A stretch of 64,000 nucleotides of DNA, taken from NCBI RefSeq assembly GCF_000488275.1, contig NZ_KI530762.1, positions 639,536 through 703,535 of the forward strand, read 5' to 3'. This document shows, piece by piece, positions 44,555 through 53,741 of this stretch (the stretch's first letter is position 1; every line of letters begins with the position of its first letter). Made by a program: the position numbers and the translations under genes. The notes under the pieces are model-generated. The model had not been told where the DNA came from. It worked only from the letters and a program-made list of their open reading frames with translations, and ran no database searches. The DNA is from Acinetobacter brisouii CIP 110357 (GTDB lineage: Bacteria; Pseudomonadota; Gammaproteobacteria; Pseudomonadales; Moraxellaceae).

Positions 44555-46597
44555 ATGTCACAGCCGAAATTTATTTTACGATCGCTTGCGGTTGCAGTCG
44601 CACTTGCTTCAAATTTTGCTCAAGCGGAAGAAACTACAGATCAATCATCGATAACGACAGATGAAATTCAACTTGCTCCCATTGTGGTTACAGTAGTAAA
44701 AGGCAAGAAGACTAATGGTTTAGTGGTTGTTGCTGATCCTAAACAGCCAATTCAACCTGTTCCAGCGACTGATGGTGCGGATTACCTTAAAAGTATCGTA
44801 GGATTTAATGCGATTAGTAGTGGTGGAACCAATGGCGATGTCACATTCCGAGGAATGTTCGGTTCACGCATTAAAATGCTCACCAACGGGACTGAAAAAC
44901 TAGGTGCGTGCCCTGCACGTATGGATGCGCCAACTTCTTATATTTCGCCTGAAACCTACGATAAAATTACGGTGGTGAAGGGGCCAGAAACGGTACTGTA
45001 TCCGACCCCAGGTTCAGCCGCAACCGTGCTTTTTGAACGCACTCCAACAAAAAAACTAACTAGTGAAAAGCCGTATCAGGGAACAGCCAGTGTGTTAGTC
45101 GGTTCCTATGGTCGTTTAGATCAAAACTTTGATGGAACATTAGGTGATGAAACCAAATATTTACGCCTAACGACCAGTCGCTCAACCTCAAGCAGTTATA
45201 AAGATGGTAATGGCAATAAAGTCCCATCGGCATGGGAGCGTTGGACAGCAGACATGGCGATGGGATGGACACCCGATGACGATACATGGCTGGAACTCAA
45301 TGCTGGTACAGGAGATGGTTACTCTGAATATGCAGGGCGTTCCATGGATGGGGTGCAATTTAAGCGCCAGAGTTTAGGTTTCCATGCGGAAAAGAAAAAC
45401 CTGACTGAACATATTAAAAAAATCGAAGCGCAAATCGACTATACCGACAATGATCACGTCATGGATAACTATAGTTACCGTAGTAATGCGGGGGTACGAA
45501 GTTCGATGGAACTGGCTCGTCAAACACTCAATTCGCGTTTGGCAATGACCAGCGAGTGGGGGAAATTGAGTGTCGTGAGCGGTGTCGATTCGCAGCACTG
45601 GAATCATGGTGGAGATATGAAAAGCACCATGATGATGATGAATAAGCCTTATATGCGTAATATGAAATATCAATCCTATGGCGCATTTAGTGAACTAACC
45701 TATCATTTGAACGATAGTAATCAATTGGTGGCAGGTGCACGTCTAGATCATGTGGCAATGACCACATCAAAAACAAATATTATCACCAATCCAAGTGAAC
45801 GCACTGAAACTGTACCCAGTGCTTTTATTCGCTTAGAAAATAGCTTGCCAGATTCTGGCATTAAAAATTATGTTGGTTTAGGTTATGTCGAACGAGTTCC
45901 TGATTTTTGGGAATTGTTTAGCACTAAACTCGCTTCAGGGGCTTACAGCATTAATAACATGGATGCTGTAAAAACAGAGAAAACGACACAGCTGGATATC
46001 GGTTCACAATGGCAGCAAGGAAAATGGAATGCTTGGGCATCGGTCTATGCAGGTATTGTGAAAGATTTTATCCTGATCCAGTATGCCAATCCAAGCATTT
46101 CACAGTCTTATCCGACTGTGCGTAATGTCGATGCAACGATTGCAGGGGCAGAAACAGGGCTGGGTTATCAATTTACCCCGCATATTCAAACTGATTTGAG
46201 TGTCATGTATGCATGGGGTGAAAATACTTCCGATCATACGCCGTTACCACAAATTGCACCTCTCGAAGCTCGCCTGAATCTCCGTTATGTACAAGACCGT
46301 TACACATTGGGTTTATTGGTACGTTCGGTTGCCGAGCAGAACCGTTATAGTTTAAATCAGGGAAATATTGTGGGTTATGACATGGGGGCAAGTAAAGCCT
46401 TTACCACCATTGCACTCAACGCAACCTATCATTTGACTCAAGGTGTTGACCTGTCTTTGGGTGTCGATAATCTCTTCAATAAAGCCTATGCTGAACACTT
46501 AAATAAAGCTGGGGCGAGTGCTTTTGGTTATGCTGCAAATACGCAGTTTGACAGTATCGGTCGTAATTATTGGGCACGAATGAGCTTTAAATTTTAA
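44555..46597 (+). CDS. oprC: TonB-dependent copper receptor (OprC/NosA family)
   Basis: 680 residues. The signal peptide ends SNFAQA. The plug has the family-specific FRGMFGSRIKMLTNGTEKLG, GACPARMDAPTSYISPETYD and VVKGPETVLYPTPGSAATVL segments, which include the CxxxM copper-site region known in OprC. The barrel ends GRNYWARMSFKF. A Met-rich extracellular stretch MKSTMMMMNKPYMRNMKYQ near residues 354-372 would suit copper capture. It imports copper across the outer membrane in a TonB-linked way. Context with two Met/His-rich proteins supports this. Confidence 0.9.
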   Translation: MSQPKFILRSLAVAVALASNFAQAEETTDQSSITTDEIQLAPIVVTVVKGKKTNGLVVVADPKQPIQPVPATDGADYLKSIVGFNAISSGGTNGDVTFRGMFGSRIKMLTNGTEKLGACPARMDAPTSYISPETYDKITVVKGPETVLYPTPGSAATVLFERTPTKKLTSEKPYQGTASVLVGSYGRLDQNFDGTLGDETKYLRLTTSRSTSSSYKDGNGNKVPSAWERWTADMAMGWTPDDDTWLELNAGTGDGYSEYAGRSMDGVQFKRQSLGFHAEKKNLTEHIKKIEAQIDYTDNDHVMDNYSYRSNAGVRSSMELARQTLNSRLAMTSEWGKLSVVSGVDSQHWNHGGDMKSTMMMMNKPYMRNMKYQSYGAFSELTYHLNDSNQLVAGARLDHVAMTTSKTNIITNPSERTETVPSAFIRLENSLPDSGIKNYVGLGYVERVPDFWELFSTKLASGAYSINNMDAVKTEKTTQLDIGSQWQQGKWNAWASVYAGIVKDFILIQYANPSISQSYPTVRNVDATIAGAETGLGYQFTPHIQTDLSVMYAWGENTSDHTPLPQIAPLEARLNLRYVQDRYTLGLLVRSVAEQNRYSLNQGNIVGYDMGASKAFTTIALNATYHLTQGVDLSLGVDNLFNKAYAEHLNKAGASAFGYAANTQFDSIGRNYWARMSFKF

Positions 46598-46633
46598 CGC
46601 AAAATTTTTTCAACTTGTAACTAGGTAAATTCT

Positions 46634-46918
46634 ATGGAAAATTCACAAGGCAAAAGCACTTCAAAGGTTTGGCGTGGTGTCGTTATTGCTGTGATTTTAG
46701 GTATAACTTTTTTGGGTTTTTTATATTACAGCGTTGCATCCGACAGCAATGATATCAATCGCTACTCTCAGCAATGGCGCTCTACGGGTGATGAATCTTC
46801 AGCATCTGCACAACATGATATGTCCAATATGAAAGATATGGATATGTCGAAAATGAGCGAGCATGATATGGCAAATATGCAGCATGATGCGCCTGCAAGT
46901 TCAGCAAAACAACCTTAA
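46634..46918 (+). CDS. Small membrane-anchored Met/His-rich protein (copper cassette 3)
   Basis: 94 residues. One membrane segment at about 12-36 (VWRGVVIAVILGITFLGFLY) precedes a tail with repeated D-M, N-M and H-D units, such as DMSNMKDMDMSKMSEHDMAN. That gives about seven methionines and three histidines in 26 residues. I recognise no named family; homologues, if any, would be lineage-specific. The gene lies 36 bp after oprC on the same strand. The tail looks like a copper sponge in the periplasm that could take ions from the receptor. This is inference from composition and position. Confidence 0.65.
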   Translation: MENSQGKSTSKVWRGVVIAVILGITFLGFLYYSVASDSNDINRYSQQWRSTGDESSASAQHDMSNMKDMDMSKMSEHDMANMQHDAPASSAKQP

Positions 46919-47246
46919 GTCAAAGGTATAGAAACCTGTTTTGTAGTGTATTTAGAGTCGTTTGTGGATTGTATTCAGTCAAATTGCAGCTTCTCAACCG
47001 ATGTTACTGAAGCAATGTGAGGCTTTACTTGTATGTGTCATGCTCATGTATGTTGCAGAGTATCGACACATATAGTTGAGCCATTGTTTAAGTTAGAGTA
47101 CTGATGTTGTTGTTCAATAATCTGACTGATTGAGCTGTATTTACAGTGGATTTTATTGCTACTAAAGCAGGTTTCTTCTGCAATGTTGAGCTAGCTTCGC
47201 GCAGCTATGCGCTGTTTATCACATGATAAAAAATTGGGTGAGGATA
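46919..47246. other. Intergenic region before the orphan XRE gene
   Basis: 328 bp. All frames on both strands are interrupted by stops; no toxin ORF of the HigB/RelE kind is recognisable and no terminator is clear for the copper cassette. Confidence 0.5.
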
Positions 47247-47486
47247 ATGGACATAAAAAATCAATCCATTCATCAGACACAGGATTTGCGATTGGCACAG
47301 CAAATTGTATTGGCACGTAAGCGTATTCAAATTACTCAGTTACAATTGGCACAAATCTTGGGAGTTTCTGTCAGAACACTGGAGAGTTGGGAGCGTGGAA
47401 CACGAAAACCATCGAGTGCCGCACAGACATTATTAAAACTCTTTATTCATAATCCGAGTTTTGTTGTCCGTTATTTGACATATTAA
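47247..47486 (+). CDS. Orphan XRE-type HTH protein, antitoxin-like
   Basis: 79 residues from the ATG at 47247 (GTGAGG close upstream); an ATG eight codons earlier lacks a ribosome site. The helix-turn-helix QLQLAQILGVSVRTLESWER is followed by GTRKPSSAAQTLLKLFIHNP, the pattern of HigA/NadS-type antitoxin regulators, in which a W-E-x-G-x-R-x-P motif closes the HTH. No toxin gene flanks it, so it is either a solitary regulator or a remnant of a toxin-antitoxin pair. A bidirectional terminator separates it from gltA. Confidence 0.78.
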   Translation: MDIKNQSIHQTQDLRLAQQIVLARKRIQITQLQLAQILGVSVRTLESWERGTRKPSSAAQTLLKLFIHNPSFVVRYLTY

Positions 47487-47494
47487 CTCAGCAT

Positions 47495-47523
47495 AAAAAA
47501 GACCGCAAAATGCGGTCTTTTTT
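47495..47523. terminator. Bidirectional terminator, XRE gene / gltA
   Basis: AAAAAAGACCGCA-AAA-TGCGGTCTTTTTT; symmetrical A and T runs serve both convergent genes. Confidence 0.88.
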
Positions 47524-47551
47524 GTCGTTTGCTGCTTTCCTTTAGGGGGAA

Positions 47552-48826
47552 TTAGCGTTTGATGTCGCGTTGAGTTTCGCCAGTATAAAGCTGACGAGGG
47601 CGACCAATCTTGTAAGGTCCGCTGTGCATTTCTAACCAGTGGCTGATCCAACCCACTGTACGTGCAAGAGCGAAGATTACTGTAAACATTTCTGTTGGGA
47701 TACCAATCGCTTTAAGGATGATACCTGAGTAGAAGTCTACGTTTGGATACAAGTTACGTTTAATGAAGTATTCGTCAGAAAGTGCAATACGTTCAAGTTC
47801 CATTGCAAGTGCAAGTTGTGGATCGTTGATGCCAAGAGCAGCAAGAACTTCGTCACAAGTTTCTTTCATGACTTTCGCGCGAGGGTCGAAGTTTTTATAA
47901 ACACGGTGACCGAAGCCCATGAGTTTAACTTCTTTAGTTTTTACTTTTTCCATGAAGCCAGCAACATTTTCTACAGTGCCGATTTCATCAAGCATCTTAA
48001 GAACAGCTTCGTTTGCACCACCGTGAGCAGGTCCCCAAAGTGCAGAGATACCAGCAGCGATACATGCATATGGGTTTGCACCAGTTGAGCCTGCTAAACG
48101 TACTGTAGATGTAGATGCGTTTTGCTCATGGTCAGCATGAAGCGTGAAAATACGATCCATTGCTTTAGCAAGAATTGGGTTTACTTTGTAATCACGGTCT
48201 GCTGGAGTAGCAAACATCATGTACAAGAAGTTTTCCGCATAGCTCAAGTCATTGCGAGGGTACATGAATGGTTGACCCACTGTGTACTTGTAGCTCCACG
48301 CTGCTAGCGTAGGGATTTTCGCAATCAGGCGAACTGCAGTAATTTCACGATGATTAACATCTTCGATGTTCAAATTATTGTGATAGAACGCAGACAATGC
48401 ACCAACTACACCAACCATGATTGCCATAGGGTGAGCATCACGACGGAAACCATTATAGAAACGACTTACTTGGTCATGAACCATAGTGTGGTTGCGAACT
48501 TTTGCATCAAATTCTGCTTTTTGTTCTGGCGTTGGTAATTCACCATTTAAAAGCAAGTAGCAAGTTTCTAAATAGTCAGCTTTAGTCGCTAATTGATCGA
48601 TTGGGTAGCCGCGGTGTAATAAAACGCCTTTGTTACCATCGATGAATGTGATTTTAGATTCACAAGAAGCGGTAGCCATAAAACCAGGGTCGAAAGTGAA
48701 ATGACCTGCGGCTAATACGTCTTTAACGTCAATAACGTCTGGACCTAATGTACCGCTATAAATTGGTAAGTCGATTTCTTTTCCATCAAGTTTTAAAACG
48801 GCTTTCTTGCCAGTTGCTTCAGACAT
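47552..48826 (-). CDS. gltA: Citrate synthase (type II)
   Basis: 424 residues, as usual for hexameric, NADH-sensitive proteobacterial enzymes. Key segments: [19 protein letters not shown] [19 protein letters not shown], catalytic His in [37 protein letters not shown], and the aspartate region [16 protein letters not shown]. It condenses oxaloacetate and acetyl-CoA. GGAGATC precedes the ATG. Divergent from the sdh-suc cluster across a 954-bp space, which permits separate control of the first TCA step. Confidence 0.96.
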   Translation of the reverse strand: MSEATGKKAVLKLDGKEIDLPIYSGTLGPDVIDVKDVLAAGHFTFDPGFMATASCESKITFIDGNKGVLLHRGYPIDQLATKADYLETCYLLLNGELPTPEQKAEFDAKVRNHTMVHDQVSRFYNGFRRDAHPMAIMVGVVGALSAFYHNNLNIEDVNHREITAVRLIAKIPTLAAWSYKYTVGQPFMYPRNDLSYAENFLYMMFATPADRDYKVNPILAKAMDRIFTLHADHEQNASTSTVRLAGSTGANPYACIAAGISALWGPAHGGANEAVLKMLDEIGTVENVAGFMEKVKTKEVKLMGFGHRVYKNFDPRAKVMKETCDEVLAALGINDPQLALAMELERIALSDEYFIKRNLYPNVDFYSGIILKAIGIPTEMFTVIFALARTVGWISHWLEMHSGPYKIGRPRQLYTGETQRDIKR

Positions 48827-49780
48827 TCAATAGATCTCCTGTCCTGGTGAATGTTGATCTGATACGTATTAATTGTATTTTAATGAACGTAATCAGGGGG
48901 ATAAACACGGACAAAGCTTATGCCTTACTAAAAAATTGTCAATAATACTTTGGATTAACTTTTAACCTCTATGTTAATAGCCTCCATGCTGTATACATCC
49001 AAATTTGTAGTAGCGTTCTTTTGTCCGACATAAATGTACAGCAAGCAGTGGCGAAAAATACAGTACATATTGCAATTATCGTATGGAAAAAGAGGCAAAA
49101 AGGCTTAAAAGTGTTTAAAAAATAGTCATGAAAATGACTAAAGTCTATAAAACACGGTTATTTGCTGTCGAAATATTTGGTAAAACATTTATTGGTAAAA
49201 AGTCATAATCACTTTTCATTAAGCTATGCGCTAGATCACATATTTAGCTCAATATAGATGAATGTGCCTACTCTCATAGAAAAAAACAATGATAAAAAGC
49301 GACAACTTAGTAAAGTTTATTCATGAGCGGTATTTATTTTAAAAATGGTTAATCTTCGGGTAAGTGATCTTCAAATTGGGTAAAAAACTCAAAAATAGCG
49401 AAAAGGTATGCAAAAGGTTGGTTGTGTATCTACCCAGATAAATGTTCCTTATTCTTTTTTATAATATTGGTCTTTGGTTGTAGGGTGAAATTTGGAAAAA
49501 ATTTCTGAAACTGATGCTGATTTTTAAAATTCACTTATAAAAATAATAACATAGCAAATAAATGATGGAAAAATACAAGGAATTTGTGAAGAATAAACTA
49601 TGTAAATGATTCTTATTTATAGAATAAATTGAAATTGTAGGCATTTAGGTTGTTTGAATTTTGTTAGTTTGCGTTCTATAATCAAGTGTCGTTTAAAAGT
49701 TTAGGCATTTGCTCGCCTAACGATGCCAGCTTTCCTTCGAATTAATCAAACAAACTCCGGATGGAGTTTCTACTTACAGG
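48827..49780. promoter_or_regulatory. 954-bp control region between gltA and sdhC
   Basis: Very AT-rich, with no credible ORF. It contains a perfect hairpin TAGTCAT-GAAA-ATGACTA (49123-49140) that is followed by T6 when read on the minus strand. This could end an unannotated minus-strand RNA or insulate gltA. The rest presumably holds promoters for both divergent units. Confidence 0.5.
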
Positions 49781-50182
49781 ATGCCCGCTGTGAAAAGCAA
49801 CAGACCTGTCAATTTGTCCATGGGGCAGGTGTTAGCGGTTAACTTACGCTCTCCCGTGGCTATTGCATCAATCTTGCACCGTTTATCTGGTGTCATCGTA
49901 TTTTTGTTGGTTCCAGTACTTTTATGGATATTAGATAAGTCACTGTCTTCGCCAGAAGGCTTTACTTATGTGAAAGAACAAATATTTGGGAATTTCTTAG
50001 TACGATTCATTGTTTGGGTTTTTGTAGCAGGCTTAATTTACCATTTTATTGGTGGTATTAAGCATTTACTCGCAGACCTTGGTTTTAATGAAGAACTACA
50101 AAGTGGTCGAGTTGCAGCTACAATTTCATTGGTTCTATCTGTGGTAGCAATTATCGCAGCTTTTGTATGGATTGTATTCTAA
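49781..50182 (+). CDS. sdhC: Succinate dehydrogenase cytochrome b556 subunit
   Basis: 133 residues with three membrane helices. The family signature RPVNLSMGQVLAVNLRSPVA and SILHRLSGVIVFLLVPVLLW include the conserved S-x-x-H-R region near the quinone site. The haem-ligand histidine is in the second helix or its flank (YHFIGGIKHLLADLG). It anchors SdhAB and carries electrons to ubiquinone. The ATG at 49781 is preceded by ACAGGA; a GTG three codons on is an alternative. The stop overlaps sdhD. Confidence 0.93.
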   Translation: MPAVKSNRPVNLSMGQVLAVNLRSPVAIASILHRLSGVIVFLLVPVLLWILDKSLSSPEGFTYVKEQIFGNFLVRFIVWVFVAGLIYHFIGGIKHLLADLGFNEELQSGRVAATISLVLSVVAIIAAFVWIVF

Positions 50183-50547
50183 TGAAAAGTGCTACAGGTT
50201 TAACAGGTTCAGGTTCTCGCGATTGGTATCTCCAACGTGTGAGCGCGGTTGTTCTAGCAGTTTATACAGTCGTGATCTTTGGATGGATTTTATTCCATGG
50301 CGGCTTTGGCTTTGAACAATGGTCTGGCTTTATGATGACTTTGCCAATGAAAATTCTTTCATTGTTGTCAATTTTATCATTGGTTGTACACGCTTGGATT
50401 GGTATGTGGCAAGTCTTTACTGACTATGTAACTACTCGTCAAATGGGTCCATCTGCTAAAGGTTTGCGCCTAGTGTTAACGAGTGCAGTGATTATTGCTG
50501 TGTTTGTGTATGCGATCTGGGGTATCCAGATTTTCTGGGCGAATTGA
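50182..50547 (+). CDS. sdhD: Succinate dehydrogenase hydrophobic anchor subunit
   Basis: 121 residues from the ATG at 50182, which shares its A with the sdhC stop (TAATG). Three membrane helices follow an amphipathic GSGSRDWYLQRVSAVVLAVY start. The SLVVHAWIGMWQVFTDYV helix holds the likely haem histidine and the Asp-Tyr pair near the quinone site. Coupled translation with sdhC keeps the two anchor subunits equal. Confidence 0.93.
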   Translation: MKSATGLTGSGSRDWYLQRVSAVVLAVYTVVIFGWILFHGGFGFEQWSGFMMTLPMKILSLLSILSLVVHAWIGMWQVFTDYVTTRQMGPSAKGLRLVLTSAVIIAVFVYAIWGIQIFWAN

Positions 50548-50559
50548 TAGGAAAAAATC

Positions 50560-52455
50560 ATGGGCGCGATAACCCCTAAAGAAGATTATTCAAATATCCA
50601 AAACCTGACTTTCGATACTGTTATCGTTGGTGGTGGTGGTTCTGGTATGCGTGCTGCTTATCAGCTAGCTCAAGCTGGTTTGAAAGTTGCAGTACTGACT
50701 AAAGTATTCCCAACACGTTCGCACACTGTTGCAGCGCAAGGTGGTATTGGTGCATCTCTTGGTAACATGCAAGAAGATAACTGGCATTACCACTTTTATG
50801 ACACTGTAAAAGGTTCAGACTGGTTAGGTGACCAAGACGCAATCGAGTTTATGTGTCGTGAAGCACCAAAAGTTGTTTATGAACTTGAACACATGGGTAT
50901 GCCATTTGACCGTAACAAAGATGGTACGATCTATCAGCGTCCATTTGGTGGTCACTCTGCAAACTATGGTGAAAAACCAGTTCCACGTGCATGTGCAGCA
51001 GCTGACCGTACAGGACACGCGCTTTTGCATACGCTTTATCAAAGCAACGTGAAAATGGGTACTCAATTCTTTGTTGAATGGATTGCACTTGACTTAATCC
51101 GCAATGAAGAAGGTGATGTTCTTGGTGTAACAGCAATTGACCAAGAAACAGGTAACATTGCAGTATTCCAAGCAAAAGCAACTTTGTTTGCTACTGGTGG
51201 TGCTGGTCGTGTGTACCGTGCATCAACAAATGCATATATCAATACTGGTGATGGTCTTGGTATGGCTGCACGTGCTGGTATTCCATTGCAAGATATGGAA
51301 TTCTGGCAATTCCACCCAACAGGTGTTGCAGGCGCAGGCGTGCTTCTTACTGAAGGTTGCCGTGGTGAAGGTGCGATTCTTCGTAACAAAGATGGCGAAC
51401 CATTCATGGAACGCTATGCACCAACTTTAAAAGACTTGGCGCCACGTGACTTCGTTTCACGTTCTATGGACCAAGAAATTAAAGAAGGTCGTGGTTGTGG
51501 TCCTAAAGGTGACTATATCTTGCTAGATATGACTCACTTGGGTGCTGATACCATCATGAAACGCTTACCATCTGTATTTGAGATTGGTAAGAAATTCGCG
51601 AACGTTGATATCACCAAAGAACCAATTCCAGTTGTACCAACAATCCATTATCAAATGGGTGGTATTCCAACCAATATTCATGGTCAGGTTGTACTTCCTG
51701 AAGCAGCAACTGCTGAACAATTGGATGCTGGATACGACAAGGCAACTGACACTTATCATGCCAACAATCAGCGTAACTTCGTGAAACCAGTAAAAGGTTT
51801 TTATGCGATTGGTGAGTGTTCTTGTGTATCTGTACATGGTGCAAACCGTTTAGGTACAAACTCATTGCTTGACTTGGTTGTGTTTGGTAAGGCTGCTGGT
51901 GAACATATTATTGATTATGTAACCAAGCATCATGGTGATGAATACGCACCACTTCCAACAGATGTTCTTGTGAGTACTTTGGCTCGTGTCCGTAAATTGG
52001 ATGAGTCAACTAGCGGTGAAAATGCTCAAGACGTTGCTGATGCAATTCGTGACATCGTTCAAGATCACGCAGGTGTATTCCGTACTCAAGCATTGCTTGA
52101 TGAGGGTGTAAAACAAATCCTTGCGTTAGAACCACGTGTACGCAACATTCATTTGAAAGACAAATCTAAAGTATTTAACACAGCACGTGTTGAAGCACTT
52201 GAAGTTGAAAACTTGTATGAAGTTGCAAAAGCGACATTGATTTCTGCAGCTGCACGTAAAGAATGTCGTGGTGCGCATACGGTTGTTGATTATGAATTGT
52301 CACCAGATCATCCTGAATATCCATATGGACGTCGTGATGATGACTGGATGAAGCATACTTTATGGTATTCATCTGACAACCATCTAGAATACAAGCCAGT
52401 GCGCTATAAACCACTGACTGTTGATGCGATTCCACCAAAACCACGTACATTCTAA
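50560..52455 (+). CDS. sdhA: Succinate dehydrogenase flavoprotein subunit
   Basis: 631 residues. FAD-binding GGGGSGMRAAYQLAQAG near residue 25, the covalent-FAD histidine in TRSHTVAAQGGIGASLGNM, the catalytic region RGEGAILRNKDGEPFMERY, HYQMGGIPTN and SVHGANRLGTNSLLDLVVFG are all present. It oxidises succinate to fumarate and passes electrons to SdhB. 12 bp after sdhD; GGAAAA site. Confidence 0.96.
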   Translation: MGAITPKEDYSNIQNLTFDTVIVGGGGSGMRAAYQLAQAGLKVAVLTKVFPTRSHTVAAQGGIGASLGNMQEDNWHYHFYDTVKGSDWLGDQDAIEFMCREAPKVVYELEHMGMPFDRNKDGTIYQRPFGGHSANYGEKPVPRACAAADRTGHALLHTLYQSNVKMGTQFFVEWIALDLIRNEEGDVLGVTAIDQETGNIAVFQAKATLFATGGAGRVYRASTNAYINTGDGLGMAARAGIPLQDMEFWQFHPTGVAGAGVLLTEGCRGEGAILRNKDGEPFMERYAPTLKDLAPRDFVSRSMDQEIKEGRGCGPKGDYILLDMTHLGADTIMKRLPSVFEIGKKFANVDITKEPIPVVPTIHYQMGGIPTNIHGQVVLPEAATAEQLDAGYDKATDTYHANNQRNFVKPVKGFYAIGECSCVSVHGANRLGTNSLLDLVVFGKAAGEHIIDYVTKHHGDEYAPLPTDVLVSTLARVRKLDESTSGENAQDVADAIRDIVQDHAGVFRTQALLDEGVKQILALEPRVRNIHLKDKSKVFNTARVEALEVENLYEVAKATLISAAARKECRGAHTVVDYELSPDHPEYPYGRRDDDWMKHTLWYSSDNHLEYKPVRYKPLTVDAIPPKPRTF

Positions 52456-52469
52456 TCGGGAGTATAAAG

Positions 52470-53180
52470 ATGAGTAGAGGTACTCGTACATTCGAAATCT
52501 ACCGCTATGATCCTGATAAGGATAAAGCGCCGTACATGCAAACTTTCAAGCTTGAGTTGACAGATAAGCACCGTATGTTGCTTGATGCTTTACTTGCTTT
52601 GAAAGTGCAAGATGAAACACTGACTTTCCGTCGTTCTTGCCGTGAAGGGATTTGTGGTTCAGATGGTGTGAACATCAACGGTAAAAATGGTTTGGCTTGC
52701 TTGCAAAACCTGAATGATCTTCCTGAGAAGATTGTGATCCGTCCTTTACCTGGTTTGCCAGTAATCAAGGACTTGGTTGTTGATATGAATCAGTTCTATG
52801 ATCAATACAACAAGATTCAGCCATTCCTGATTAACAACCAGCCAGCACCACCAAAAGAGCGTTTGCAATCTCCTGAAGAGCGTGAACACTTAAACGGTTT
52901 GTATGAATGTATTTTGTGTGCATGTTGTTCAACTTCATGCCCATCATTCTGGTGGAACCCAGATAAATTCTTGGGTCCTTCAGCATTGTTAAATGCTTAC
53001 CGTTTCATTATTGATTCACGTGATACAGCGACACAAGATCGTTTGGCTCGTTTAGACGACCCATTCAGTCTATTCCGTTGTAAAGGAATCATGAACTGTG
53101 TATCAGTTTGTCCTAAAGGTTTAAACCCAACAAAAGCAATCGGTCACATCCGTAGCATGTTGTTAGACCAAGCGGGCTAA
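52470..53180 (+). CDS. sdhB: Succinate dehydrogenase iron-sulfur subunit
   Basis: 236 residues. The N-terminal 2Fe-2S ligands lie in SCREGICGSDGVNINGKNGLAC. The C-terminal 4Fe-4S and 3Fe-4S ligands lie in CILCACCSTSCPSFWWNPD and CKGIMNCVSVCPKGLNP. It wires SdhA to the membrane quinone. GGGAG precedes the ATG 14 bp after sdhA. A perfect terminator ends the sdhCDAB part, so sucA has its own promoter or relies on read-through. Confidence 0.96.
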   Translation: MSRGTRTFEIYRYDPDKDKAPYMQTFKLELTDKHRMLLDALLALKVQDETLTFRRSCREGICGSDGVNINGKNGLACLQNLNDLPEKIVIRPLPGLPVIKDLVVDMNQFYDQYNKIQPFLINNQPAPPKERLQSPEEREHLNGLYECILCACCSTSCPSFWWNPDKFLGPSALLNAYRFIIDSRDTATQDRLARLDDPFSLFRCKGIMNCVSVCPKGLNPTKAIGHIRSMLLDQAG

Positions 53181-53190
53181 TTAGATGTAC

Positions 53191-53226
53191 AAAAAAGCGC
53201 ACATTGAATGATGTGCGCTTTTTTTT
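53191..53226 (+). terminator. Terminator after sdhB
   Basis: AAGCGCACAT-TGAATG-ATGTGCGCTT, preceded by A4 and followed by T6. Confidence 0.88.
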
Positions 53227-53741
53227 ATTTGTAGTAGGAGTGTTAAGCTAAGTTGTCTTCTAATTGAATGTTTTTGATGGATCGATCAACATATATCTCT
53301 GTTTTGTATTTATATATTTTGATGCGTGATGAGAGGTATGTGGGAAAAAAATTAAATCAATTGGGATAACATGTTAGCATTTAGCAAGTCACTATATTAA
53401 AAAAAATAGTGAAAAAAAAGAGCTATTATTTTCATAATGTGAGAAAATAGCATTGTTAAAAAGTAACAGGAAAACGTTTTAGAAAAGCTAAATCGTGTAT
53501 TTATCTTTATCTAAGACGATTTGCAAAAAATTGCTCGGCTTTTGGTCGGGTATAAGATGAGTGATGATGCCAGGTATGGGCGTTATAATTCATTGTGCCT
53601 ATAAGGTAGGTTATGCTTATTTTATAAGCACGAATATTCCTGATGATGAAAGTCATCGGGCATGGTGTCATGGTTACCAATCTGACATTATCGATCATGG
53701 ATTGCTTCACTGAGTAATCTGTAATATTTTTGCAATAGGAA
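53227..53741 (+). promoter_or_regulatory. Control region of sucA
   Basis: About 515 bp without a real ORF; probably carries the sucAB-lpd promoter. A TAATAT near 53720 could be a -10 box. No operator is recognised. Confidence 0.4.

Noticed and set aside
44385..44654. 89-residue plus-strand ORF overlapping the DUF2946 and oprC genes
   Set aside because: It is an out-of-frame shadow of two genes with clear family motifs and has no family features.
53507..53710. 67-residue minus-strand ORF upstream of sucA
   Set aside because: No ribosome site, irregular composition, and position in a promoter region; no recognisable domain.
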